Positions 33,504 to 42,469 are shown, counted from the stretch's first letter. The stretch is DNA of 64,000 bases from Thermoplasmata archaeon (GCA_022750155.1 JAKIWG010000007.1:1-64000); one strand, 5' to 3'. Numbers and translations: made by a program. Notes: generated by a model from the sequence alone, not told the origin.

Positions 33504-34949
33504 CTACATCGCCGCGGAGAACAAGCGAGAAATCGACTCCTTGAACCGAATGGCGCGGGACCGGGCTTCGTATCCTGCCTGGGTGATCTCGGTGCAGCGG
33601 GTCATGTCGTCCTCAAAAATCTCGCGATAGCGCTTGCTGAGCTTGCTGTCGTAGATGACTGCATTCGTCTCAAAATTCCAGTTGAAGCTCCGTATATCCC
33701 AGTTGGCCGAGCCCACCGAGGTGATCTGGTCGTCGACGGTGGCGGTCTTGGCGTGGAGGAAACCGGCGTCGTAGCTGAACGCACGTACTCCGGCGTCCAA
33801 CAACTCCCCGATGTACGAGAGCGATGCCCAGTGCACGAAGGGCTGGTCGGGCTTGGTCGGAACCATGATCCGAACGTCGACCCCAGAGAGCGCGGCCAAA
33901 CGGAGCGCAGTGAGCACGCTTCCGTCTGGCACGAAGTAGGGGGTCTGCAGGTAGCAAGTCCGCTTCGCAGAGCTGACCATCTTCACGTAAAGTTCCCGAG
34001 GGGGATTGAACGGCGTATCGGGTCCACCGCTCACCACCTGGATGGAGGCCGAGCCGCCTCGGGGGGAGCTCGGAAAGTACCGAGGACCACGCGGGAGCTC
34101 CTCTCCGAACGCGAAGTTCCAATCGAGGGCGAATCGGAGTTGAAGGGCCCGCACTGCCCCGCCCTGGATTCGAACCGCCGAATCGCGCCATGCCCCGAGC
34201 GGCCCTTCCCCGAGATATTCGTTCCCGATGTTGAACCCTCCCACGAACCCCACCGTCCCGTCGATGACCGCGATCTTCCGGTGGTTCCGGTAGTTCACCC
34301 TCAGACCGACCGTCGGAAACCACGCCCGGTAGAATCCGGAAACGTGCCCGCCGCTCTCGGTGAGCTTCCGGTAGCGAGCGCGGGGAATCCCGTTCCCCAG
34401 ATCGTCGTAGAGGAGGCGGATCTCGACCCCCTCTGCCGCCTTGCGCTCGAGCGCCTGGACGAGGCGCTCACCGAGGGAATCGTTCCGGATGAGGTAGTAC
34501 TCGAGGTGGATGTGTTGCTTTGCGTTGTCGATCGCCTCGAACAACGCGTCGAACTTCTCGCGCCCATCGATGTAGAGTTTCACTTGATTTCCTGCGGTAA
34601 GGAATGCCGAACTCTCGCTCCACAGCATCCGGGCTAGGTCCGGCTGAGACTCGAGGCTCGCGAGATTCTGGCCTGTCTCGTCACGGACGCCGAGCTCTTC
34701 CCCCTTTAGAACCCGCCCCAGAAGGGTCCGGTCCCAACTCGACTTCTGTCGAAACTCTCGGGACTTGAAATACTTGAATCCGAAGAGCAGATACAGCACG
34801 AATCCACCCACCGGGAATGCAAGGATTAGGAGCGCCCACGCCAGGACGCTCTGAGGGTCCCTCCGCCCGGCAAAGATGAGGGCCAGAACCGTCGAGACAT
34901 CGGCGACCAGGATGGTGACGATGACGACGAAGATCAGGTCGCTGACCAT
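33504..34949 (-). CDS. Cardiolipin-synthase-like phospholipase D family enzyme
   Basis: 481 residues. Two N-terminal membrane helices (FVVIVTILVADVSTVLALIF; AWALLILAFPVGGFVLYLLF) precede two PLD domains. The HKD motifs are NHRKIAVIDG (first) and LHAKTATVDD (second). LEYYLIRND, GSANWDIRSF and a C-terminal SRLFSAAM also match bacterial ClsA/ClsB. It would join two phospholipid head groups in the membrane; in archaea the substrates would be ether lipids (archaetidylglycerol) giving archaeal cardiolipin-like lipids. The close match to the bacterial arrangement suggests horizontal origin, which is inference. Confidence 0.88.
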   Translation of the reverse strand: MVSDLIFVVIVTILVADVSTVLALIFAGRRDPQSVLAWALLILAFPVGGFVLYLLFGFKYFKSREFRQKSSWDRTLLGRVLKGEELGVRDETGQNLASLESQPDLARMLWSESSAFLTAGNQVKLYIDGREKFDALFEAIDNAKQHIHLEYYLIRNDSLGERLVQALERKAAEGVEIRLLYDDLGNGIPRARYRKLTESGGHVSGFYRAWFPTVGLRVNYRNHRKIAVIDGTVGFVGGFNIGNEYLGEGPLGAWRDSAVRIQGGAVRALQLRFALDWNFAFGEELPRGPRYFPSSPRGGSASIQVVSGGPDTPFNPPRELYVKMVSSAKRTCYLQTPYFVPDGSVLTALRLAALSGVDVRIMVPTKPDQPFVHWASLSYIGELLDAGVRAFSYDAGFLHAKTATVDDQITSVGSANWDIRSFNWNFETNAVIYDSKLSKRYREIFEDDMTRCTEITQAGYEARSRAIRFKESISRLFSAAM

Positions 34950-34992
34950 TCAGAATTCCCCTCCGTTCGATCCCTGGTGATGAGCAGCTGAC

Positions 34993-35859
34993 TCAATTGG
35001 CCCCGACACCCGTCGGGTGGATCCGGTCGTCCCCGGCCCCGGGCGTGAGGTAGAAGCTTGCCGACTCGGGCAGGATCGTGACCAGCCTTCCGGCTCCGGA
35101 ACGCGCGGAGACCTCGGTGAGGAGACGCCCGGCATCGACCGTCGCCCCGAACGAGGCCGGGAACGTGTCGTAATGCATCGGGAGCATCCGCTTTGCCCCG
35201 AGCTCCTGGAATGCGGCGACGGCGTCCTCGACGTTCATGTGATTGCGCCGGTACCGGGGGAATAGGGCTCCGGCGATCGGTAGGACCGCCAGGTCGAGCG
35301 AAAACCGCTCCCGGATCGCCCGGAAGATCGATGCATCGAAGCCCGTGTCACCGGCAAAGTAGATGCAGCTCGGTCCGGATAGAACGTAGCCTTGGTACCC
35401 CGAGGTGAACAGGAACGGGAGTCGCCCGCCGAAATGGCGGGACGGCACGGCAGTGATCCGCCAGCTCCCGAAGGCGAGCTCCTGCCAGGGGCGGAGGGTG
35501 GAGACGTTCGTGAACCCGCGCATCCGAGCGATCGGAGCGATCCCCCACGGCACGACCAGGGGGTGGGAACGGCCGACGCGGCCCAGCGACGGATAGTCGA
35601 GGTGGTCGTGGTGGCCGTGGGATATGAGGATCGCAAGCGGGCCCTGTATCTCCTCCGGCCGGAATCGGGAGGGTCGACTCCGCTTGGTGAAGAACCGAGC
35701 GATGCGGTCGGAGAACACGGGGTCGGTCAGAATCGTGGCTCCCGCCGCCTCGAAAAGTAAGCTGGCGTGGCCAAGGTTCGTCACGCGCGTCGAGCCGGGC
35801 TTAGGTGCCTGGACCGCTGCTCCCCTCGCGGTCGATCCGGCCGGCGGCGGTGCCCCCAT
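34993..35859 (-). CDS. Metallo-beta-lactamase-fold hydrolase (UlaG/NAPE-PLD-like)
   Basis: 288 residues from the ATG at 35859. The zinc motif SHGHHDHLD (HxHxDH at 81-86) is followed by further His/Asp ligands at SRHF (about 140), FAGDTGFD (Asp171) and MHYDTF (His229). The UlaG-like subgroup (FLF...GYVLSGPSCIYFAGD) includes NAPE-PLD and lactonases. It probably hydrolyses a phosphodiester or ester in the cytoplasm. It lies 43 bases upstream of the PLD-family gene on the same strand, so a lipid substrate is possible. ORF sequence upstream of 35859 is antisense noise. Confidence 0.85.
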   Translation of the reverse strand: MGAPPPAGSTARGAAVQAPKPGSTRVTNLGHASLLFEAAGATILTDPVFSDRIARFFTKRSRPSRFRPEEIQGPLAILISHGHHDHLDYPSLGRVGRSHPLVVPWGIAPIARMRGFTNVSTLRPWQELAFGSWRITAVPSRHFGGRLPFLFTSGYQGYVLSGPSCIYFAGDTGFDASIFRAIRERFSLDLAVLPIAGALFPRYRRNHMNVEDAVAAFQELGAKRMLPMHYDTFPASFGATVDAGRLLTEVSARSGAGRLVTILPESASFYLTPGAGDDRIHPTGVGAN

Positions 35860-36050
35860 GACCCGCTCCGGCCCCGACACGAGTGCCTTCGCAATAAGTG
35901 GGCCGTGATCGTCCCGAGCGGGGAGGAGCCCCGAACCGGTCCAGCCACGCAGGGCGTGACCGAAGTGCGGCAGGACCGACTTGAAATGTTCTGGACGGCG
36001 AGCTGCCCCGGGCACGGGATCGGTGAACTGGATCACGGGGGTCCCGTGGA

Positions 36051-36425
36051 CTAGTCGAAGTGTCTCGAGACCGCGGCGAGGTAGACGAGAAGGAGGATCA
36101 CGATCAAAAGGCCGAACCACGAGGCGGATGCGAAATCCACCGCTCCGTAGAAGAGGAGCACCAAGATTGCGAGGACCAGAGCCCACATTTCTTGGTTCCA
36201 GAGCCCGACCGCGACCGCGAGGATCACGAGACCGATGATCGCGACGATGATCCCGGCGACGGTGCCTGTCGCACCGAAGACGCTGCTGAGCCCCACGCCT
36301 CCGAGTGCAAACCCAGCCGACGCGAAGAGGAGCAGCAACCCGAGGAGGAGGACGAACAGGCCGAAGATCCCGATGAGGACCGCGAGGATTGCCACTCCCA
36401 AGGGCAACGATCCGACCCCGGACAT
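36051..36425 (-). CDS. Four-helix membrane protein (paralogue of 26935-27330)
   Basis: 124 residues. Four hydrophobic helices and the end YLAAVSRHFD. It aligns along its length with the protein at 26935-27330: LPLGVAILA, GLWNQEMWAL, VLLFYGAVDF. The two copies lie on opposite strands 9 kb apart. Conservation of the Trp/Gln/Glu loop suggests a function beyond a generic membrane anchor. Family unknown. Confidence 0.75.
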   Translation of the reverse strand: MSGVGSLPLGVAILAVLIGIFGLFVLLLGLLLLFASAGFALGGVGLSSVFGATGTVAGIIVAIIGLVILAVAVGLWNQEMWALVLAILVLLFYGAVDFASASWFGLLIVILLLVYLAAVSRHFD

Positions 36426-36554
36426 TGCTGAGGATTCGACCGGTTCCCCTATAGGGGTTCCCTGAACGGAAGTTGAGTGGAGTCGAGATGAGTACCTCCC
36501 CAGACGGGCGGGCGCCTATGGCATTCGGGACGGACCGGTCCCGGCCGGATCGGA

Positions 36555-36788
36555 TCAACGGTAGCGCGATCGTTCGTCGGGGATCAAGGACGCTACCAGG
36601 AAGATTGCAGCGATTGCCAGGATGATTCCCCCCAAGAGTTCGAGATTGTCCGCCCCGGCGCAATTCGAGTAGACGGGGTTTGCGCTCGGCCCGGAGACGG
36701 TACATCCCACCCGAACATACCCGGCAAACATCAGAGGCAATCCCACGAGGAGCGCGGTGAGCCCGAGGGCGAGAAGATGGGCCCTCAC
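36555..36788 (-). CDS. Small two-helix membrane protein
   Basis: 77 residues. Helix 1 (LLALGLTALLVGLPLMFAGY) and helix 2 (LLGGIILAIAAIFLVASLI) flank an external loop with two Cys (VGCTVSG, SNCAGA) that may form a disulfide. The C-terminus is basic and cytoplasmic. It lies upstream of the four-helix protein on the same strand. No homology recognised. Confidence 0.65.
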   Translation of the reverse strand: MRAHLLALGLTALLVGLPLMFAGYVRVGCTVSGPSANPVYSNCAGADNLELLGGIILAIAAIFLVASLIPDERSRYR

Positions 36789-37203
36789 GGGAAAGTACTC
36801 CTAGCACCCGAGAGGGCGCGATTCCGTGCCGGCAATGGCGCCCCTGCCTCCGCTTTGGCTCCATCCTCCTCAGTAGGGCCTTTGAGATGCCTGCTGGGAG
36901 GCGGGCCACGAAACTGCGCTGTGCGAGGCCAGTGGTGGCGTCGGGGGCCCTCCGAGTGTGGACCCTCGACGAGCCAGGCGGGGGCCTCCTGGGAATCTAC
37001 CGGAGGGACCGTCATTCCAGTGGGTCGCCGGTTCGGGAGGGGATAGCCGCTCGCTTGATTCTAACTCACTCCCTCACGTCGTGCGGCCGAGGACACAAGC
37101 GAGAGGGAGACAACGCCCCGATACCGGTCGGACCTGGAGGCTGACGTCCCCGCTTGACTCGGCTTAAGCAGCTTAACAAATATCCCGAGTCCGAGACTCG
37201 AGC
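36789..37203. other. 415-base intergenic region
   Basis: No gene seen. The right end is AT-richer (TTAACAAATATCCC at about 37172-37185) and probably contains the promoter of the DUF3494 gene, with the TATA-like element about 25 bases before the start. Confidence 0.4.
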
Positions 37204-38061
37204 ATGCAACCGAGTCGTCGAGCGCTCCTCGCGCCACTGGTCGTCATCGCCACCGTCGCCCTTCTGATCCTCACGCTATCAGTCGGCCTGGTCCAAGCCG
37301 TATCGCCTTCGAACACCGATGGCCGCGGTCCGAGCGGCGTCCACACCCTCGCGTCGATCGGTCCGAGCGTCGTCTGCAAACAGGCCCCGGTCCCGTTGGG
37401 CTCCGCAAGCAACTTCCGCATCCTTGCGGGCACTACCATCACCAACACGGGTGCCACGACCGTGAAAGGAAACATCGGCGTCAGTCCGGGTGCTGCCGTC
37501 ACGGGCTTCCCGCCGGGAAAGGTCTCGGGGAAGATCCATAAAGCCGACACGGCAGCCGCCAATGCTCAGAGGGATCTGGTCACCGCGTACAATGACGCGA
37601 TGGGCCGCACGAAGTGCCCGGTCTCCGTTGCCGGCAACCTGGGCGGCAAGACCCTAGGCCCGGGCCTGTACAAGTCCACGTCTTCCCTGATGATCTCCTC
37701 GGGCGACCTCACGCTCACGGCCCACGGACATTCGGGCGCGGTCTTCATTTTCCAGATCACCACGAAGTTCACGACCACCGCGGGCCGGCACGTGATTCTC
37801 GCGGGCGGAGCCCAGGCGAAGAACATCTACTGGGCCGTGGGAAGCTCGGCGACCCTCGGCACCACGTCGGTCGTCTACGGGAACATCCTCGCTCACAAGT
37901 CCATCTCCATGGCGACGGGAGCCACCCTGCACGGCCGGGCCTTGGCGCACATCGGAGCGGTGACCTTGGCAGGGAACCACGTTTCTCACCTCCCGTTCTC
38001 CGGCGCGGTCATCTCGGCGGGAACCATCGCTTCGACCCCGGCGGCGAGGCCCTCTCCGTAG
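37204..38061 (+). CDS. Secreted DUF3494 (ice-binding-type) protein
   Basis: 285 residues. Signal peptide at about 7-32 (LLAPLVVIATVALLILTLSV). The mature protein begins the DUF3494 domain with PLGSASNFRILAGTTITNTG, KGNIGVSPGAAVTGFPPGKV and the helix DTAAANAQRDLVTAYNDA, and continues with the repeated beta-solenoid turns (GVYKS-type LGPGLYKSTSSLMISSGDLT, HVILAGGAQAKNIYW, TSVVYGNILA). This family includes ice-binding proteins and many non-ice adhesins. A short Ala/Pro-rich C-terminus follows the domain. It may bind ice or a surface polymer; which applies is not readable from sequence. Confidence 0.85.
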   Translation: MQPSRRALLAPLVVIATVALLILTLSVGLVQAVSPSNTDGRGPSGVHTLASIGPSVVCKQAPVPLGSASNFRILAGTTITNTGATTVKGNIGVSPGAAVTGFPPGKVSGKIHKADTAAANAQRDLVTAYNDAMGRTKCPVSVAGNLGGKTLGPGLYKSTSSLMISSGDLTLTAHGHSGAVFIFQITTKFTTTAGRHVILAGGAQAKNIYWAVGSSATLGTTSVVYGNILAHKSISMATGATLHGRALAHIGAVTLAGNHVSHLPFSGAVISAGTIASTPAARPSP

Positions 38062-38386
38062 GGACTAACCTCGCATTCCCTGCCCGACCGGGGGCCTAGC
38101 CAGGGGGCCCTTCCGGCCATCCGATAGCGACCCTCCCGCGGCAGGCCATTGTTGAACCGATCCCCCAGCCCCGGTCACCCCGTTCCCTGGTCTCCTGCCT
38201 TGGGGGTCGCCCCGCCGCATTTTGGTCCTATTGGAACTCGGGAATCTCATCCGGGGGTAGCAGCACGTTCAGGTTACGAGGCGGGCCGTGCGTTCGGAGT
38301 GGAGTTTCGAACGCCTCGCGCTGCCGGATCACCCGGTGGGCGGCGCTTCGCACGAGCTTCGGCCGTGGCGCCGGTTGCGGAAGTTA
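38062..38386. other. 325-base intergenic region before tRNA-Arg
   Basis: No gene or repeat recognised. Confidence 0.4.
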
Positions 38387-38460
38387 CGGGCCCGCCGGGA
38401 TTCGAACCCGGGTCCGAGGCTCCGGAGGCCTCTGTGATATCCAAGCTATACTACGGGCCC
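38387..38460 (-). tRNA. tRNA-Arg (CCG)
   Basis: Minus strand. Acceptor GGGCCCG/CGGGCCC, anticodon stem GAGGC/GCCTC with loop CTCCGGA (anticodon CCG), T-arm CCGGG-TTCGAAT-CCCGG, discriminator G. 74 bases, no intron. Its acceptor stem is identical to that of the CAT tRNA at 20.8 kb. Confidence 0.93.
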
Positions 38461-38868
38461 GTTGTCGACACGAAGTCCGGTGAAGAGAGTCTCCGTCCTG
38501 CCTCGTGTCGTCGGTTCTGAAGCGGCGACCTCAGGACTCAGGCAGACCCTCCTCCCGGAATCCCCGACGTAGCTTCGTGGTATAAGGACCACTCCGAGTC
38601 GGGCTCGTCTACCGTGCGCCACGGAACGGGGATCGCCTGACCTGTCGACTGCACCGGTAATCCCGGTCGTCTCCCGCGAGTCGGTACGGTTGCGATTCGT
38701 GGGGGTTCTCGGAGGCACATTCGCACGACCGCGGGTTGGTTAGTTGCAGGCCGCGAGGCCTCGCCCAGCGACGCGGGCCGACGCTGAAAACAGGCCGCCT
38801 ACCAAAGGTGTATAACTCCGCGACGTAGAGGTCACGGCCGAGGTACGCTGCGCGGGTGGGCGCGGCTC
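38461..38868. other. 408-base intergenic region after tRNA-Arg
   Basis: No gene seen. ATAACTCCGCG near 38811 is mildly AT-rich and could belong to the promoter of the glycosidase gene. Confidence 0.35.
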
Positions 38869-41292
38869 GTGCCGGGCCCCGTCACGCATTCGGCGCTCGA
38901 CCTTCGACGGGGCTTGGCGTGGGCCACCGTGGTCCTGTGCGCCGTGGGAAACTTGGGTGGAGGGTGGCACGGGTCAAAGTGCACGGCGGACCGCTCCGAC
39001 ACCCGACGGGCCGGGCCCCCCCGAAAGGGGTCGAGGGCGCGGGGATGGAGACCCTCGTCGATCCTTGCGGCGCTGTTCATCGCAGCGTCCGTGACCCTCA
39101 TGTCCGGCGTCGGGGCGGCCGCCTCGCCCCACGACGGGCCTTCCACCGGGGTTTCTCCGCAGGGGTGGGCTCCCACCGTCGGGGACGGCGGGGTGATCAA
39201 GCTCCTGAAGTCGGGCTTGACCCTGAGCGTGTTGACCGACCACACACGATTCGTCTCGGGATCGGCCCACTCTCGCTCGTACACGATCTCGGTTTCGGTC
39301 ACGGTTCCCATATCGCTCGCATTGGCGCACATCGAGACGTATCCGCTCTCCCAATGGGGCAACCCAGCTCAGTTCCCTGGCGGGGTCGACGCCCTCCCCC
39401 CGTTCTCGTACTGGAGCTGGTCGATCTTCCGCGGCCCGGTCAACGATACGTCGAACTGGACCGCATACCAGAGCCTCGGCCTCCTCCTCCGAACGATTCC
39501 CTGGGTCGGCGCCAGTTTCACCGTCTCCGGGAGCGTGTTCCCCCGATTCGCGATCCACGTCGGAGCCCTGACCCCCACGGGATATGTCGCCCCTGCCGTC
39601 GGATACGTGGCGACAGACGTCCTGGGACCGTCCTCCAACATCGCCTCGGACGCAGATTTCCTCCGGTTCGCCCAATCGGTCCATCCGGGCTTGATCCGGT
39701 TCGGGGTGACGACAATCGGACTCGGGACCAAGTGGAACAATGCGACCGCCCTCCCCCAGTTCCATTGGCAATCGTTTGACCAGATCGTCAACTTCTCGAA
39801 GGCGCTGCCGAGCCAGGTTCTGATGAGCCTGCCCGCCGGTACCTGGGGGGATGGCAACGCACTTCCGACCGGGATGCCGCTCAATACCTCGTATCTGGTG
39901 AATTTCTACGGTGCCTCGGGGTACTTCCCCGCCCTGAAAGCATACGCAGCGTACATCGGCACAATCGTCCAGCACGTGCTGCTCACCGGAGCCAACATCA
40001 CCTACTGGTCCGTGGGCAACGAGGTCCCGCGATACTCGCCGGCGGAGGTTAACGAATACATCCAGGTGTTCAATACGGCGGCCGCGACGATCCATAAGAC
40101 GTTCCCGAGCGCGCTCGTCGGTTCCGATGTGATGATGGACCCGAACTACATCCGACAGTTCGCGACCCACGCCCACGGGGTGGGCTTCCTCTCCTTCCAC
40201 TACTACGCGGCCACCGGGATCTGCCTGCACGGCACGGTGTACTGCCCGCCCACGGGCGGCGCGGCGGGGACCACGGACCCCACGATCGTGGGTGGACCGA
40301 ATTACATCGGTCACCTCGGCCTCTGGGATGCGCCGGCCCTCGCCCAAATGCTCTGGCGGAACATTACCGGCCAGACCCTCCCGGTCGTCGACTCGGAATC
40401 GAATCTCAACCACATGGGCGGCCAATACACGACGATCGGCGGCACCGACCCGCGTATCCCAACGTTGTTCGGGGCCTCGTGGCTTGCGACGACCCTGATC
40501 CAATCGGTCTGGCAGAACCTCTCGGCATTCCTCTATTTCGGGTTTAGCGGGCCGGCGGTTCAGTCGCCGACCAACACGTCGCAGTACGGTGGTTGGGGTT
40601 TTCAGCTGACGAGCGAAGGAACCCACGACAACGATACGAAGTATGCCCCATATTGGGCGCTCAAGCTCTGGGGCTCGGCCATCCAACCGGGCGCCTCCGC
40701 GCTCTCCACGACCGGCTCGGACCCTCTCGTGGTCGAGGCGCAGGCATTTCGTCGGGGCACCTCCGGCCTCTCGATCCTCGTCGTGAACCGGGTGAACGCC
40801 ACGGTGCACGTGACGCTCAATGTCTCGGGCGCCAACGAGGTCCCCACGTCCCTCCGGATCCTCGGACCGGGGTCCTACGTACAGGCATTCAACCCCGCCA
40901 CCCAGACGGAGAGCCTGCTCCGCTCCACCCTGTACAATGCCCCCACTCCGCCCGCCAACCCCGTGCACCTCACGTTGCGGGGGTACAGCGTCGCGATGCT
41001 CGAGGAGCGGTTCGTCCCGGGACCGACCCCCGCCGGTTCCACGAATTCGACTATCGGGGTCGTCGCCTCGCTCACACCGGAGCCGGAGGTGGGGGACGCC
41101 TCTTCCAGCCCGGTCGGGGCGTATCAGGCCATGACGCAGGGATCCGGTGCCACGTCGACGTCATCGGTCGCAACTCACGCCGTGTGGCCGATGCCCGGAA
41201 CGGCATCACCACTACTCACCCTCGCTTCGCCGTACCCCGCCCTCGTGACCGCGGCGGCGGTGCCGATTCGCCGGATCGGGAACGGTCGGTAG
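38869..41292 (+). CDS. Large secreted glycoside-hydrolase-like protein (clan GH-A TIM barrel)
   Basis: Up to 807 residues; the start is uncertain, and the export signal may be the second hydrophobic stretch (SSILAALFIAASVTLMSGVG, about 63-82). A beta-domain (about 90-240) precedes a TIM barrel. The barrel has ITYWSVGNEVPRYS, with the Asn-Glu of a clan GH-A acid/base (E385), and TLPVVDSESNLNHM, a plausible nucleophile strand (E510). A C-terminal beta-sandwich (about 600-700) and a Ser/Thr/Pro-rich tail follow. Similar layouts occur in GH39, GH51, GH79 and GH30 enzymes. Likely an extracellular retaining glycosidase for plant or microbial polysaccharides; the exact family is unassigned. Confidence 0.75.
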   Translation: MPGPVTHSALDLRRGLAWATVVLCAVGNLGGGWHGSKCTADRSDTRRAGPPRKGSRARGWRPSSILAALFIAASVTLMSGVGAAASPHDGPSTGVSPQGWAPTVGDGGVIKLLKSGLTLSVLTDHTRFVSGSAHSRSYTISVSVTVPISLALAHIETYPLSQWGNPAQFPGGVDALPPFSYWSWSIFRGPVNDTSNWTAYQSLGLLLRTIPWVGASFTVSGSVFPRFAIHVGALTPTGYVAPAVGYVATDVLGPSSNIASDADFLRFAQSVHPGLIRFGVTTIGLGTKWNNATALPQFHWQSFDQIVNFSKALPSQVLMSLPAGTWGDGNALPTGMPLNTSYLVNFYGASGYFPALKAYAAYIGTIVQHVLLTGANITYWSVGNEVPRYSPAEVNEYIQVFNTAAATIHKTFPSALVGSDVMMDPNYIRQFATHAHGVGFLSFHYYAATGICLHGTVYCPPTGGAAGTTDPTIVGGPNYIGHLGLWDAPALAQMLWRNITGQTLPVVDSESNLNHMGGQYTTIGGTDPRIPTLFGASWLATTLIQSVWQNLSAFLYFGFSGPAVQSPTNTSQYGGWGFQLTSEGTHDNDTKYAPYWALKLWGSAIQPGASALSTTGSDPLVVEAQAFRRGTSGLSILVVNRVNATVHVTLNVSGANEVPTSLRILGPGSYVQAFNPATQTESLLRSTLYNAPTPPANPVHLTLRGYSVAMLEERFVPGPTPAGSTNSTIGVVASLTPEPEVGDASSSPVGAYQAMTQGSGATSTSSVATHAVWPMPGTASPLLTLASPYPALVTAAAVPIRRIGNGR

Positions 41293-41590
41293 CTAGCCGT
41301 CGGCACCCGGGTGGACCGTCGGTCGGAGCGCCGCTCCACCCCTCTGGTAGGAGGGGCGGGCCCAGGTCTGGCCCCACCGGCTCGTCCCGGGCCTCGAAAC
41401 ATTCGGGATGGGGCCCTTCCCCTGTCCCCGACCCACCCCTGGCTCCCCCAAGGTGTCTCAGCACGCGGGGGACGCATACTTGGCCTCCGATCTTCGGCGG
41501 GCCACGGGTCGCCGTGAAAGCTGTTTTCTTCCGGCGAAAGGGGGGACGCGGTGGAAAGGCTTAGGAAGGGGGCTCCGCTCCGGCTCCCCG

Positions 41591-42247
41591 ATGCAGCCCA
41601 TCGCAGCGATCGACGCGGACATCAAACGCCGGCACCTCCTTACCCACCCATTCTACACCGCGTGGTCGAAGGGCGAGGTCCCGATGGAGACCCTGCGTGA
41701 CTACGCGGGGCAGTACTACCAGTTCGAGGCGAACTTCCCGCGGTTCGTCGCGGGGACCTACGCGCATATCTCCGACCCGAAGCACCGCCGAGTGCTGCTC
41801 GACAATCTGGTGGACGAGGAGGGGCGCTCCCCGACCCATCCGGAACTCTGGCTGGACTTTGCCCGGGAGATCGGGGTGCCGGCGCGACGTGCGGCCCATG
41901 CGAAGCCCACCGTAGGGACCCAACAGCTCCTCGACACCTACGAGGAGCTCGCGGTTCGAGGCGATGCGCCGTCGGGCCTCGGCGCGCTCTACGCCTACGA
42001 ATCGATCTTTCCCGATGTCGCCGCCGAGAAATCGAGGGGGCTGAAGGAGGAGTATGGGATCCGCTCGAAGCTCGCCCACGAGTTCTTCCGGGTACACACG
42101 CTCGCCGACCGGGAGCATTCGCTCGCGGAACGCAGGATCCTGATGGACGAGATGCGCCGCTCACCTCGCGCGGCCGTGGCGGCTCGTCGCGCCGCGCAAC
42201 AGACCACCGATTCCTGGTGGGGCTTCCTGGACGGCTTCACGCTCTAG
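41591..42247 (+). CDS. CADD-type diiron protein, putative self-sacrificing pABA synthase
   Basis: 218 residues from the ATG at 41591. All-helical TenA/PqqC/heme-oxygenase-like fold. Residues correspond to Chlamydia CADD with a constant offset of five: Glu76, His83, Glu137, His169, Asp173 and His176 match the six metal ligands, and Tyr22 and Lys147 match the Tyr27 and Lys152 implicated in making para-aminobenzoate. Motifs: DEEGRSPTHPELW, YAYESIFPDVAAEKSRG, HTLADREHS. It would supply pABA for folate or pterin cofactors from its own tyrosine side chain. It is separate from the converging ribosomal operon. A classical PqqC or TenA role is less likely. The family call is firm; the reaction is inferred. 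Confidence 0.82.
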   Translation: MQPIAAIDADIKRRHLLTHPFYTAWSKGEVPMETLRDYAGQYYQFEANFPRFVAGTYAHISDPKHRRVLLDNLVDEEGRSPTHPELWLDFAREIGVPARRAAHAKPTVGTQQLLDTYEELAVRGDAPSGLGALYAYESIFPDVAAEKSRGLKEEYGIRSKLAHEFFRVHTLADREHSLAERRILMDEMRRSPRAAVAARRAAQQTTDSWWGFLDGFTL

Positions 42248-42262
42248 GCGAGCGCGGCCGGC

Positions 42263-42466
42263 CTACGACTTGCCCTTGGCCTTGGCGGCCACGGGTGCCG
42301 GGGCCGGGGATGCGGCCTTCGACTCCGAGTACCCGCACCGTCCGCACGAGCGGCGGTTGCCGTGCTCGGCGAGGAACGTTCCGGGCCCGCACTTCGGGCA
42401 GAATTTGTGGGTGCGCGTGAGGGCGTCGCCCTTCGTGCTGTACAAACCGACGCGCGCCTTGGCCAT
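42263..42466 (-). CDS. rps27ae: 30S ribosomal protein S27ae
   Basis: 67 residues. Zinc ribbon [20 protein letters not shown] with a second pair CGRC (C23, C26, C41, C44). An Ala/Pro/Lys-rich tail of about 18 residues extends beyond the normal end. Last gene of the Rpo7 operon, 3 bases after S24e. Confidence 0.93.
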   Translation of the reverse strand: MAKARVGLYSTKGDALTRTHKFCPKCGPGTFLAEHGNRRSCGRCGYSESKAASPAPAPVAAKAKGKS

Positions 42467-42469
42467 GGA

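Noticed and set aside
35860-36909. N-terminal extension of the metallo-hydrolase frame to 638 codons
   Set aside because: The extra part is antisense to or overlaps other small genes and lacks homology; the ATG at 35859 gives the normal family length.
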